The notes: generated by a model not told the origin, from the letters alone. Positions 1 through 7,266 are shown, numbered from the stretch's first letter. The stretch: 8,726 bases of DNA from UBA12465 sp964408785 (GCA_964408785.1 CAYPAS010000033.1:1-8726), one strand, 5' to 3'. A program made the numbers and translations.

Positions 1-648
1 AAAAATGATTATGGTGGAACGGTTAACGATAATCGCAGTTATGAAGAATATAAACAATTTATCAGAAATTCCCTGCTGGCCGCTTTGCCTAACACTAAAC
101 CAGACTGCCACGTGTTCTACTGGTGCGATCAAACCTATATCGGTCTTTTCCAAGAACTGTATCGAGAGATGGGAATAGTTAATAAACGGGTTTGCCTGTG
201 GCTTAAAAATTCGCAGAACCCGACACCTAAGGTCGCTTTTAATAAATGCTACGAACCCGCCGTCTATGGAGTTAAGGGCAAGCCATATATCAATCCTGAC
301 ATTAAAAACTACAACGAGGTTTTGAATAAAGAGCTGGGCACGGGCAATGAAATGTTTGAAGATGTTTACGATTCTTTAGATATTTGGCTGACTAAACGTA
401 TTTCAGGCAAAGACTACGAACATGCCACTAGCAAGCCCCCAAAGCTCTACGAAAAGGCTATCAGGCGCTGTACCAAGCCAGGCGACATTATTCTTGATTC
501 CTTTTCTGGATCAGCCAGCACGATTATAGCGGGCGAACAATTAAAGAGAAAGGTTTATGCGATGGAACTTGAGCCAATTTTCTGTGATTTGGCGATAGCA
601 AGATACCGAAAATTAACAGGTAGAAAGGAGGTGGTGGAGCATGTCTAA
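1..648 (+). CDS. DNA methyltransferase (N6-adenine/N4-cytosine, beta-class order), 5'-truncated by window edge
   Basis: The reading frame is open from base 1, so the gene starts left of the window; the in-frame TTG at 85 is not a convincing start. The visible 215 codons match the C-terminal two thirds of phage-type amino-methyltransferases, which transfer a methyl group from S-adenosylmethionine to adenine N6 or cytosine N4. The first residues (KNDYGG, then NDN..YEEYKQF) resemble what normally follows the catalytic DPPY motif, so DPPY is probably cut off just outside. The SAM-binding FxGxG motif appears as DSFSGSAS at about 496-519, preceded by SKPPKLYEKAI (motif X-like) and GDIIL and followed by YAMELEP. 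Catalytic motif first and SAM motif last is the beta-class order. It overlaps the next gene by 8 bp and lies just upstream of the terminase genes, so it is probably a phage enzyme that protects phage DNA from host restriction. Target base and recognition site cannot be told. Confidence 0.85.
   Translation, partial: KNDYGGTVNDNRSYEEYKQFIRNSLLAALPNTKPDCHVFYWCDQTYIGLFQELYREMGIVNKRVCLWLKNSQNPTPKVAFNKCYEPAVYGVKGKPYINPDIKNYNEVLNKELGTGNEMFEDVYDSLDIWLTKRISGKDYEHATSKPPKLYEKAIRRCTKPGDIILDSFSGSASTIIAGEQLKRKVYAMELEPIFCDLAIARYRKLTGRKEVVEHV
625..632 (+). promoter_or_regulatory. Strong Shine-Dalgarno for the small terminase gene
   Basis: AAGGAGGT lies 8 bases before the ATG at 641 and inside the end of the methyltransferase gene. 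It is the only near-perfect, well-spaced ribosome binding site seen in the window, and it fixes the start of the small terminase gene. The genes on the minus strand have no comparable motif. Confidence 0.8.
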
Positions 649-1135
649 GAAAAGCAGACTTCAAGAAGCCTTTTTCGCTGAGCTTAAAAAAGTGCCTATC
701 GTTTTAGTCGCCTGTGAAAAGTCTGGCATCTCTCGCAATAGCGTTTATCGCTGGAAGCGAGAGGATAAAGATTTTTCTAAAGTCATGGATGAAGCTTTAG
801 CAGAAGGCGAAGCCTTGGTAAACGATATGAGCGAAAGCCAGCTACTAACCATGATCAAAGAAAAGAATTGGTCAGCTATCAGCTTTTGGCTTAGACATCG
901 CAATCCGAGGTTTAAGGATAAAATTGAGGTAACTTCTAAGACGGAAGATACCGATGAACTAACCCCTGCTCAAGCAGAGGTCGTCAAACACGCTTTGAAA
1001 CTGGCCAAACTATTACCAGCTGATGAGCAATTAATAAATAATAATTCTAAACAATATGATAGTAAACAAGATGATTCCCCAAGAGATGGTGGAACAAATG
1101 ACTCAAGACAAGAAGATAAGAACAGCGATAACTAG
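641..1135 (+). CDS. terS: Putative phage terminase small subunit (HTH DNA-binding protein)
   Basis: This 164-aa protein has an N-terminal helix-turn-helix at about residues 18-41 (VACEKSGISRNSVYRWKRED), the fold used by small terminase subunits to recognise the packaging site on phage DNA. A helical middle region with ISFWLRHRNPRFKDK at about 80-94 is common in terS-like proteins, where it precedes a variable tail. The last 32 or so residues are low-complexity and rich in Asn, Ser, Asp, Gln and Lys. The start follows a strong ribosome binding site within the preceding methyltransferase gene, and the end overlaps the large terminase gene. Position immediately before terL and the length support the call; the HTH alone would also fit a small transcription regulator. 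It would act in a ring complex with TerL during head filling. Confidence 0.75.
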   Translation: MSKKSRLQEAFFAELKKVPIVLVACEKSGISRNSVYRWKREDKDFSKVMDEALAEGEALVNDMSESQLLTMIKEKNWSAISFWLRHRNPRFKDKIEVTSKTEDTDELTPAQAEVVKHALKLAKLLPADEQLINNNSKQYDSKQDDSPRDGGTNDSRQEDKNSDN

Positions 1136-2522
1136 AGAAAGCTTTTCATATTTCTTTCACTTCTATTACGCCCATTATGTTAAGTATGAAACGGCAGATT
1201 TTCAGAAAAACATAATTTCCCTAATTGAATCCAGCCACAAAGAAAATCTATTTGTAGTTGCTTTTAGAGGATCAGGCAAATCAACAATCGTTACTGCCGC
1301 TTATCCGATTTGGGCGATACTCGGTAAACAACAGAAAAAGTTCGTCGTTATTTTCTGTCAAACTCAGGCACAGGCTAAACAGCACATGATGAATTTACGC
1401 CGAGAATTAGAAGATAACGATTTACTTAAAAAAGACCTTGGCCCCTTTCGAGAAAATAGCGATGAATGGGGCGCGCAGTCAATCGTCTTTTCTAATACTA
1501 ATGCCAGAATAACGGTCGCTTCAGTCGATCAAAGTATTAGAGGTATTAGACATTATGAAAGCCGACCAGATTTAATTATCTGTGATGATGTGGAAGATAT
1601 CAGCTCGACCAAAACCAGGGATGGGCGCAATAAAACATATCAATGGCTTAAAGGCGAGGTGATTCCCGCTGGCGATAAAGACACAAGACTAGTCATAGTC
1701 GGTAATCTCTTACATGAAGATTCTCTACTTATGAGATTAAAAGAAGAACGAGAAAAAGATATTATCGACGGCCACTTTTTATATTATCCTTTAATTAACA
1801 AGAAAGGTGTTTGTTTGTGGCCCGGTAAATATCCCACTGAAAAAGATGTAGAAATTGAAAGAAAAAAGGTTGGCAATGAAATTACTTGGCAACAAGAATA
1901 TCTGCTTAATATAGTGCCTAGTGAAGATCAAGCTATTTATCCTGAATGGATTAATTATTATGACGAGATTCCAGAAAGGATGAATATGTACGGCGGGTAT
2001 AAATCACATCTTGAAGTGAGAATCGGTATTGATCCTGCTATTTCTCAAAGTGATGTTGCAGATTACACAGCTATGGTTCCTGGATTATTATTTGAAACCA
2101 AAACAGGATATAGAATTTATATCTTACCAAAAATAATCAACAGACGGCTTAATTTCCCTGAAACAATCGACACCTGTAAGGTAATGTATGATAGTTATAA
2201 AAAAGATTACGATCTCGTAAGACTAGTCGTTGAAGATGTTGCTTACCAAAAAGCTTTACCTCAACAATTGAAAGTTGAAGGGGTTGGCAACGTCATGACA
2301 ACGCACCCAGGAAGCCAAGATAAACGCACCCGACTTGTTCTAACTGCCAATATGATTAAAAACGGACAGATATTATTTCCAAGAAAAGGGGCTGAGGAGT
2401 TAATCCAACAGATAGTCCATTTTGGAGTCGAAAAGCATGACGATTTGGCTGACGCTTTTGTTAATTTAGCTAATAGCTTATTAGATAAACATCCAAATCC
2501 GCCAAGAATCTACTTTTTATAG
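1098..2522 (+). CDS. terL: Phage terminase large subunit (packaging ATPase and nuclease)
   Basis: The large terminase pumps phage DNA into proheads and cuts the concatemer. Numbered from the ATG at 1098 (474 aa), Walker A is AFRGSGKST at about 55-63, Walker B with catalytic acid is LIICDDVED at about 159-167, and a motif-C-like VIVGN follows near 199. The RNase H-like nuclease domain carries acidic residues in GIDPA (about D312), VVEDVAYQ (about E379) and HDDLADAF (about 447-454). All elements are intact, so the gene looks functional. The frame also offers ATGs at 1056, 1071 and 1086. I chose 1098 because GGTGGA lies just before it (1088-1093), the overlap with terS falls to 38 bp, and recognisable similarity starts just after (ITRESFSYFFHFYY); 1086 is nearly as good. 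No portal gene follows, which is unusual for a packaging module. Confidence 0.93.
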   Translation: MTQDKKIRTAITRESFSYFFHFYYAHYVKYETADFQKNIISLIESSHKENLFVVAFRGSGKSTIVTAAYPIWAILGKQQKKFVVIFCQTQAQAKQHMMNLRRELEDNDLLKKDLGPFRENSDEWGAQSIVFSNTNARITVASVDQSIRGIRHYESRPDLIICDDVEDISSTKTRDGRNKTYQWLKGEVIPAGDKDTRLVIVGNLLHEDSLLMRLKEEREKDIIDGHFLYYPLINKKGVCLWPGKYPTEKDVEIERKKVGNEITWQQEYLLNIVPSEDQAIYPEWINYYDEIPERMNMYGGYKSHLEVRIGIDPAISQSDVADYTAMVPGLLFETKTGYRIYILPKIINRRLNFPETIDTCKVMYDSYKKDYDLVRLVVEDVAYQKALPQQLKVEGVGNVMTTHPGSQDKRTRLVLTANMIKNGQILFPRKGAEELIQQIVHFGVEKHDDLADAFVNLANSLLDKHPNPPRIYFL

Positions 2523-2648
2523 CTATTTTTCCTTTAATATTACAAGGAAAGTTATCGACAAGTTGCCAACAGCTAGCTGCTTAGCAAAAGCTTAAAAGTG
2601 TGTCATTAATGGAGGCGTAGATTTAACTAATAATTAAAATTAAACCAT
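2523..2648. other. Intergenic spacer between terL and recombinase
   Basis: This is the only real gap between genes in the window. It holds a 7-bp stem with 9-nt loop (TTTCCTT at 2528-2534 with AAGGAAA at 2544-2550), which has no T-run after it and so is not a convincing terminator. It also holds a 10-bp palindrome CAGCTAGCTG at 2570-2579, a very AT-rich stretch at 2620-2647, and the left arm of the repeat cluster described separately. I could not find a -35/-10 pair with good spacing. Large serine recombinase attachment sites usually lie next to the recombinase gene, so an att site here is possible, but nothing in the bases proves it. Confidence 0.5.
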
Positions 2649-2672
2649 ATGCCTCCATTAGACGCTCCATTA
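2607..2672. repeat. Inverted/direct repeat cluster (three TAATGGAG boxes) over the recombinase start
   Basis: TAATGGAGGCGTA at 2607-2619 is inverted at 2648-2660 as TATGCCTCCATTA. The 13 positions pair with one change, which is a G-U wobble in RNA, and the loop is 28 nt. The second arm contains the recombinase ATG (2649-2651). A further copy of the box, CTCCATTA, follows at 2665-2672; ACGCTCCATTAA (2662-2673) can pair with the left arm as well, leaving a single G bulged. The left arm contains GGAGG, but it is 33 bases from the ATG and so is not a normal ribosome binding site; in the fold it pairs with CCTCC of the coding sequence. Possible roles are a binding site for the recombinase or a regulator, an attachment-site arm, or an RNA fold masking the start codon. 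Confidence 0.6.
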
Positions 2673-3932
2673 AAGTATTGCCTTTACGCTAGAAAAAGCA
2701 CCGAATCAGACGAAAGACAGGTTCAATCAATTGATTCTCAAGTTAAAGAAATGCTTCAAATTGCCGAACGAGAAAATCTAGAAATCGTCGATATTAGGCG
2801 AGAATCAAAATCCGCTAAAGATTCTGGCAATCGTCCCATTTTTAAGGAATTACTAAAAGATATAGCAGAAGAAAAATTTAACGCTATTTTAACTTGGGCC
2901 CCTGATAGACTTTCAAGAAATGCTGGCGACTTAGGATCGCTGGTTGATTTAATGGATGAGAAAAAATTAATGAGTATTCGCACCTTTGGCCAAACATTTA
3001 GCAACTCACCAAATGAAAAGTTTCTGCTTATGATTTTATGTTCTCAGGCAAAACTTGAAAACGATAACAGAGGCATTAATGTGAAACGAGGTTTAAGGGC
3101 TAGATGTGAAAGAGGTTTATGGCCAACATGTCCGCCGACTGGCTACTTTAAAGAAAAGCGAGTTGATCATAAGGGGCAATGCTTAATTGATCCAGATAGA
3201 GGTCATGTAATAAGACAAATGTTTGAGAAAGTTGCATATGAGAAATGGTCGGGCAGAAAATTATATAATTGGTTAAGATTTGATTTGAACTTTAGAACGG
3301 CACTAGGTAAAAAACATTTAAGTCTTGGCAATATTTACCGTTTATTAGAAAACACCTTCTACTATGGCCCCTTTGAATACCCACGAGGTAGTGGCAATTG
3401 GTATCAAGGAAAACATGAGCCGTTAATAACCAAGGAGCTGTTTGATTTAGTCCAAGATCAAATGAAAAATTCCCAGTTGGTCAGGCGAGAAAATATTGAG
3501 TTCGCTTTTACTAAAATCATGACCTGCGGATTGTGTGGTTCAGGAATATCGGCAACTGAAAAATTTAAGAAACTAAAAAATGGCGGTTATAACCGTCATA
3601 TTTATTATGGTTGCACCAAGGCAAAGGATAAAAATTGTAAATGCGGATATATCAGCGAAGAAGATTTAATTAAGCAGCTACAAAAACAAATTGATAAATT
3701 AGATTTTAAAAAATTACCAGTTCAAGACAAAATTGAGGGAGAGATAAAAAGATTTAAAAAATTTAAAATGATGGCGACTGGCAAAAACCAAAACATCGAC
3801 GTGAGCGACGTCGATGTTAAGAACTATATTAAATTTTTACTAAAAGAAGGTGATGATCAAGAAAAACGAGAATTACTGACTTGTTTAAACGGGGAGATAT
3901 TGTTGAAGAATAAGGTGGTTGAAATTAAGTAG
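2649..3932 (+). CDS. Large serine recombinase / integrase
   Basis: This 427-aa site-specific recombinase would cut and rejoin att sites through a serine-DNA covalent link to integrate or excise an element. The resolvase catalytic domain spans about residues 9-150: YARKS contains the likely nucleophile S17, QSIDSQ lies near 26-31, and the conserved arginines are in DRLSRN (86-91). A recombinase domain follows at about 155-275 (GLWPTCPPTGY, then GNIYRLLENTFYYG). A zinc ribbon has C293, C296, C322 and C330 or C332. Only a short charged helical tail follows, so the protein is smaller than many phage integrases of this family (about 450-600 aa). No Shine-Dalgarno is seen at the usual distance, and the start codon sits in an inverted repeat. 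The ATG at 2649 is chosen because the conserved block starts at LKYCLYAR. It ends 3 bp from the convergent 69-aa gene. Its role may be prophage integration or mobility of the neighbouring restriction genes. Confidence 0.93.
   Translation: MPPLDAPLKYCLYARKSTESDERQVQSIDSQVKEMLQIAERENLEIVDIRRESKSAKDSGNRPIFKELLKDIAEEKFNAILTWAPDRLSRNAGDLGSLVDLMDEKKLMSIRTFGQTFSNSPNEKFLLMILCSQAKLENDNRGINVKRGLRARCERGLWPTCPPTGYFKEKRVDHKGQCLIDPDRGHVIRQMFEKVAYEKWSGRKLYNWLRFDLNFRTALGKKHLSLGNIYRLLENTFYYGPFEYPRGSGNWYQGKHEPLITKELFDLVQDQMKNSQLVRRENIEFAFTKIMTCGLCGSGISATEKFKKLKNGGYNRHIYYGCTKAKDKNCKCGYISEEDLIKQLQKQIDKLDFKKLPVQDKIEGEIKRFKKFKMMATGKNQNIDVSDVDVKNYIKFLLKEGDDQEKRELLTCLNGEILLKNKVVEIK
3792..3818. repeat. Perfect 11-bp inverted repeat inside the recombinase gene
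   Basis: AACATCGACGT (3792-3802) and ACGTCGATGTT (3808-3818) are exact reverse complements separated by GAGCG. They encode residues 382-390 (NIDVSDVDV) in the tail of the recombinase. The arms have a higher GC content than the surrounding sequence. There is no T-run after the stem, so it does not look like a terminator. It may be a chance product of the repeated Asp-Val codons or a protein-binding site. Confidence 0.6.
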
Positions 3933-3949
3933 AAGTTAATCAATTTTTT
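3919..3949 (+). terminator. Weak candidate intrinsic terminator for the recombinase transcript
   Basis: TTG-ATTAA (3919-3921 and 3924-3928) can pair with TTAATCAA (3936-3943) around a 7-nt loop with two unpaired A residues on the left side, and six T residues follow at 3944-3949. The stem has a single G-C pair, so it is weak. It overlaps both the recombinase stop and the end of the convergent 69-aa gene, which is where a rightward terminator would be expected. Confidence 0.25.
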
Positions 3950-4145
3950 CGATACTTTTAACCACAAATTTGCTCAATTTATTTTTTACGGCATTAAGTA
4001 AATTCTCTTCGGTTTCCTGAAAATTAAAAGAAAAATTTTCATTTTTAACTTTTACATTACCAACTCGACAATTAGAACCTTCCCCGGTAATTATAATTTC
4101 TATTGGATCCACTCCTTCTCGCTCAAAATAAATTTTATATTTCAT
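3936..4145 (-). CDS. Hypothetical 69-aa protein coupled to hsdR
   Basis: I do not recognise this small protein. The first 45 or so residues alternate hydrophobic and charged positions, as in beta strands (YKIYFER, EIIITG, CRVGNVKV, FSFNF). The rest is probably one helix (ENLLNAVKNKLSKFVVKSIEK). It has no signal peptide, membrane segment or cysteine pair. Its ATG follows the hsdR stop by a single base (TAATATG on the minus strand), which suggests translation by reinitiating ribosomes and hence co-expression with HsdR. No Shine-Dalgarno is visible. Being last in a restriction operon, it could be an accessory or antirestriction-type control protein, but that is only a guess from position. It could be a spurious ORF, though the tight coupling and ordinary composition argue for a real gene. 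Confidence 0.6.
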   Translation of the reverse strand: MKYKIYFEREGVDPIEIIITGEGSNCRVGNVKVKNENFSFNFQETEENLLNAVKNKLSKFVVKSIEKID

Positions 4146-4146
4146 A

Positions 4147-7100
4147 TTAATTTAATTCATTAGCCATTAATTCAGCTTGCTTTAAAACATTCTCGGTTGC
4201 CACTAGTTGTTCGTCTGGCGGATAACCATAACGGTTTAAAATTCTTTTTACATCTCTTCTTAATCTTGCCCTTACTGACTCTTTTAATGTCCAGTCTATA
4301 CTTGCATTACCACGAACACTTCTAAACACCTCAACAGCAATAACGGCTAATTGTTTATCGCCAAGAACGGCCTTGGCGCTATCATTATTAGCTAAAGCAT
4401 CATAAAAAGCTAGTTCATCTTCATTTAAATTTAGTTTCTCCCCTCTTTTATCAGAATTTTTGATCTCTTTGGCTAATTTAATTAATTCTTCAATTACTTG
4501 AGCTGTTGTTAAAAGATTGTTTTGATATTTTTTAATAACATTTTCCAACATTTCTGATAATTTACGACTCTGAATTAAGTTTTTCTTAGTCCTAGTTTTA
4601 AGTTCATCATTCAAAATCTTTTTTAATAATTCTAGAGCTAAATTTTTATGCTCCATGTGCTTAACTTCTTCTAAAAATTCATCGGATAATATTGATATAT
4701 CTGGTTTTTTAATGCCAGCGGCATCAAAAACATCTACAATGCCGTCGGCAACGACTGCCTTATCAACAATTTGTCTTATTGCGGTATCAATTTCGGCATC
4801 AGTCTTCCCGGATCCCACTGGTTCAAACTTAACAAGACGAGCCTTAACCGCTTGAAAAAAGCCTATTTGATCTTTAATTTCTAAAGCCTTTAAACTAGGA
4901 ACAGACAGGGCAAAAGATTGAGATAACAAAGAAACCTGTTTAACAAATCTATTTTTACCATCCTCTAAACTAAGTATATGCTCTTGCGCCTCTAAAATAA
5001 ATGATAATTTTCCTCTTGTGTCTAAATTAAAATATTTTAGATAATCAAAACCATCAAACATTTGCTCAACTATTTCAAACTTTTCAATCATGGCTGCTAT
5101 GGCTTCGTTTTGATCCAAAGTTGGAGCTCCCTTACCGCCACTAGCAGTATAAGTAGCTAAAGCTGTTTTTAAATCTGAGGCAATGCCAATATAATCGACA
5201 ATTAATCCTCCTGGCTTATCTTTAAATACTCTATTAACCCTAGCAATAGCCTGCATTAAATTATGGCTTTGCATGGCTTTGTCAATATACATAGTATGAA
5301 GACAGGGCACGTCAAACCCTGTTAACCACATATCGCGAACTATAACCAACTTTAATTGGTCATTAACATCTTTAAATCTATCTCCGATTTCTTTTCTGTT
5401 TTGTTTATTAGTATGATGAGTTTGCCAATTTTCTGGATCAGATGATGAAGATGTCATTACAACCTTGATAGCCCCCTTCTTTAAATCATTGTCATGCCAG
5501 TCTGGTCTAATTTTTACAATTTCTTCATACAGCTCCACTGCTATACGACGACTCATACAAACAATCATACCCTTACCCTCAAAAGCTTCTCTTCTTTGTT
5601 CAAAATGATCAACAATATCCTTGGCAATTAATTTTAACCTATCACTATGACCAATAATAGCCTCCAGTTGAGTCCACCTCGTTTTAGCTTTTTCTTTAGC
5701 AGAACTTTCATCACTTTCAGTAATTGATTCAACTTCTTCATCCAACATTTTTGCCTCTTCTGGTTTTAAATGAATCTTGGCTAAACGTGATTCATAAAAT
5801 ATTTTAACAGTAGCCCCATCTTCAACAGCTTGAGCTATGTCATAAACATCAACATAATTACCGAAAACAGCTGGAGTAGATGCGTCTTCTTTTTCTATAG
5901 GGGTTCCAGTGAAACCAATAAATGATGCGCTTGGCAAAGCATCACGCAAATATTTAGCGAAGCCGTATCTAGTAAAAACTTCTCCATCTTTCTCGCTAGT
6001 TTTGACAGCGAAGCCGTATTGACTACGATGAGCTTCGTCGGCAATAACAATGATGTTCTTTCTATTTGAAAGCATTTCAAAAGAATCTGCTCCGTTTTCT
6101 GGAAAAAACTTTTGAATAGTGGTAAAGACTATTCCCCCTCCAGCAACTCTTAAAAGGTTTTTTAAATCATCTCTGCTATGAGCTTGGACAGGATCTTGTC
6201 TTAATAATTGTTTACAATTAGCAAATGTATCGAATAACTGATCGTCTAAATCATTTCTATCAGTAATTACTACTACGGTTGGATTATCTAATTTCAACAC
6301 AGACTTTCCAGTATAGAAAACCATCGATAGTGATTTTCCACTTCCTTGAGTATGCCAAACAACTCCAGCCTTTCTATCTCCATCTTCGCTACTAGCTTCT
6401 AACGTTTTAACAACCGCTTTATTAACTGCGTAATATTGATGATAGGCTGCTATTTTTTTTATTGTTTCGACTAAAGATAGCCCTGTTTTTGCATCTTCTT
6501 TTCTATTCTTTTCAAAAACAATAAAATGAGAAATTAAATCTAAAATAGTTTCTCTGCTAAGCATGCCCTTAACCATTGTTTCTATCTGGGGTACAATATT
6601 TTTTTCATCATTAAATCCGTCTTTTGATTTCCAAGCTAAAAATCTAGATAAATCAGAGGAGATTGTCCCGGCTTTAGCATCCAAACCATCAGAAGCGATC
6701 AAAAATGAATTATAATAAAATAGAGACGGAATGGCGTTTTTATAATTCTGTAACTGAGTATATGCTTTTTGAACTGTAGCATTCTCATCAACTGGATTTT
6801 TTAGCTCAATCACTACCAATGGCAAGCCGTTTACAAATAAAATTACATCTGGTCTTTTAGTAATATTATTTTCAATAACAGTAAATTGATTACAGGCAAT
6901 AAAATCATTATTGTCTATATTATTAAAATCAACTAAATATATTTTATCGCCTTTAATCCCGTCTTCACCCATCACTTCAACCTCAATTCCCTCAGTTAAT
7001 AAACGATGAAAATATTCATTATTATCTATCAAATTTTGACTAGGAAAATTTAATATTTGTCCTAAAGCCTGAACCTTCATTTCGTCTGTGGCATCAGGAT

Positions 7101-7260
7101 TAATACGATCAATAGCTTCTTTAAACCTTTTCTTTAATATTATTTCATATAACTCCGCTCTTTCGCTTTCCTGGTCTTCAGGAGATAAATATTGCCAACC
7201 TTGATTTTGCAAAAGCTCAATGACAAATTCTTCAATTGTAGATTCAAATATTTTACTCAT
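4147..7260 (-). CDS. hsdR: Type I restriction enzyme R subunit (HsdR)
   Basis: HsdR is the translocating motor and nuclease of type I restriction; with HsdM and HsdS it pulls in unmethylated DNA and cuts far from the recognition site. At 1037 aa it is full length. The N-terminal PD-(D/E)xK nuclease is present: RPD with D138, then IELK with E152 and K154, followed by QLQNY (Q169, Y173). The superfamily 2 helicase motifs are in order: HTQGSGKS at 303-310 (Walker A), TDRNDLDDQ at about 333-341, DEAH at 408-411, TGTP at 451-454, MWLTGFDVP at about 644-652 and QAIARVNR at 670-677. A helical C-terminal domain, probably for contact with HsdM, fills the rest. No damage is seen. The gene lies 6 bp after the DUF3644 gene and 1 bp before a 69-aa gene. 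hsdM and hsdS are not in the window, so activity depends on genes beyond the right edge or elsewhere. No Shine-Dalgarno precedes the ATG. Confidence 0.96.
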   Translation of the reverse strand: MSKIFESTIEEFVIELLQNQGWQYLSPEDQESERAELYEIILKKRFKEAIDRINPDATDEMKVQALGQILNFPSQNLIDNNEYFHRLLTEGIEVEVMGEDGIKGDKIYLVDFNNIDNNDFIACNQFTVIENNITKRPDVILFVNGLPLVVIELKNPVDENATVQKAYTQLQNYKNAIPSLFYYNSFLIASDGLDAKAGTISSDLSRFLAWKSKDGFNDEKNIVPQIETMVKGMLSRETILDLISHFIVFEKNRKEDAKTGLSLVETIKKIAAYHQYYAVNKAVVKTLEASSEDGDRKAGVVWHTQGSGKSLSMVFYTGKSVLKLDNPTVVVITDRNDLDDQLFDTFANCKQLLRQDPVQAHSRDDLKNLLRVAGGGIVFTTIQKFFPENGADSFEMLSNRKNIIVIADEAHRSQYGFAVKTSEKDGEVFTRYGFAKYLRDALPSASFIGFTGTPIEKEDASTPAVFGNYVDVYDIAQAVEDGATVKIFYESRLAKIHLKPEEAKMLDEEVESITESDESSAKEKAKTRWTQLEAIIGHSDRLKLIAKDIVDHFEQRREAFEGKGMIVCMSRRIAVELYEEIVKIRPDWHDNDLKKGAIKVVMTSSSSDPENWQTHHTNKQNRKEIGDRFKDVNDQLKLVIVRDMWLTGFDVPCLHTMYIDKAMQSHNLMQAIARVNRVFKDKPGGLIVDYIGIASDLKTALATYTASGGKGAPTLDQNEAIAAMIEKFEIVEQMFDGFDYLKYFNLDTRGKLSFILEAQEHILSLEDGKNRFVKQVSLLSQSFALSVPSLKALEIKDQIGFFQAVKARLVKFEPVGSGKTDAEIDTAIRQIVDKAVVADGIVDVFDAAGIKKPDISILSDEFLEEVKHMEHKNLALELLKKILNDELKTRTKKNLIQSRKLSEMLENVIKKYQNNLLTTAQVIEELIKLAKEIKNSDKRGEKLNLNEDELAFYDALANNDSAKAVLGDKQLAVIAVEVFRSVRGNASIDWTLKESVRARLRRDVKRILNRYGYPPDEQLVATENVLKQAELMANELN

Positions 7261-7266
7261 AATATT

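Noticed and set aside
85..648. Methyltransferase starting at the TTG at 85
   Set aside because: The frame is open to base 1 and the codons before the TTG still look like the methyltransferase family, so the gene is cut by the window edge.
11..1095. Repeated 10-mer ATGGTGGAAC at 11-20 and 1086-1095
   Set aside because: Shared 10-mers are expected by chance at this length and the flanks do not match.
2528..2550. Stem-loop after terL as an intrinsic terminator
   Set aside because: Only 7 bp, and no T-run follows on either strand.
2570..2579. 10-bp palindrome CAGCTAGCTG as the att core
   Set aside because: Palindromes of this length are expected several times by chance in a window this size, and symmetry does not extend outward.
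2756..3004. Minus-strand 82-aa ORF inside the recombinase
   Set aside because: It lies wholly antisense to the well-supported catalytic domain and has no recognisable features.
4655..4855. Plus-strand 66-aa ORF antisense to hsdR
   Set aside because: Shadow of the hsdR frame; low-complexity Ser/Thr/Ala composition.
5895..6080. Minus-strand 61-aa ORF in another frame of hsdR
   Set aside because: Overlaps the conserved helicase region of hsdR, so it is a shadow.
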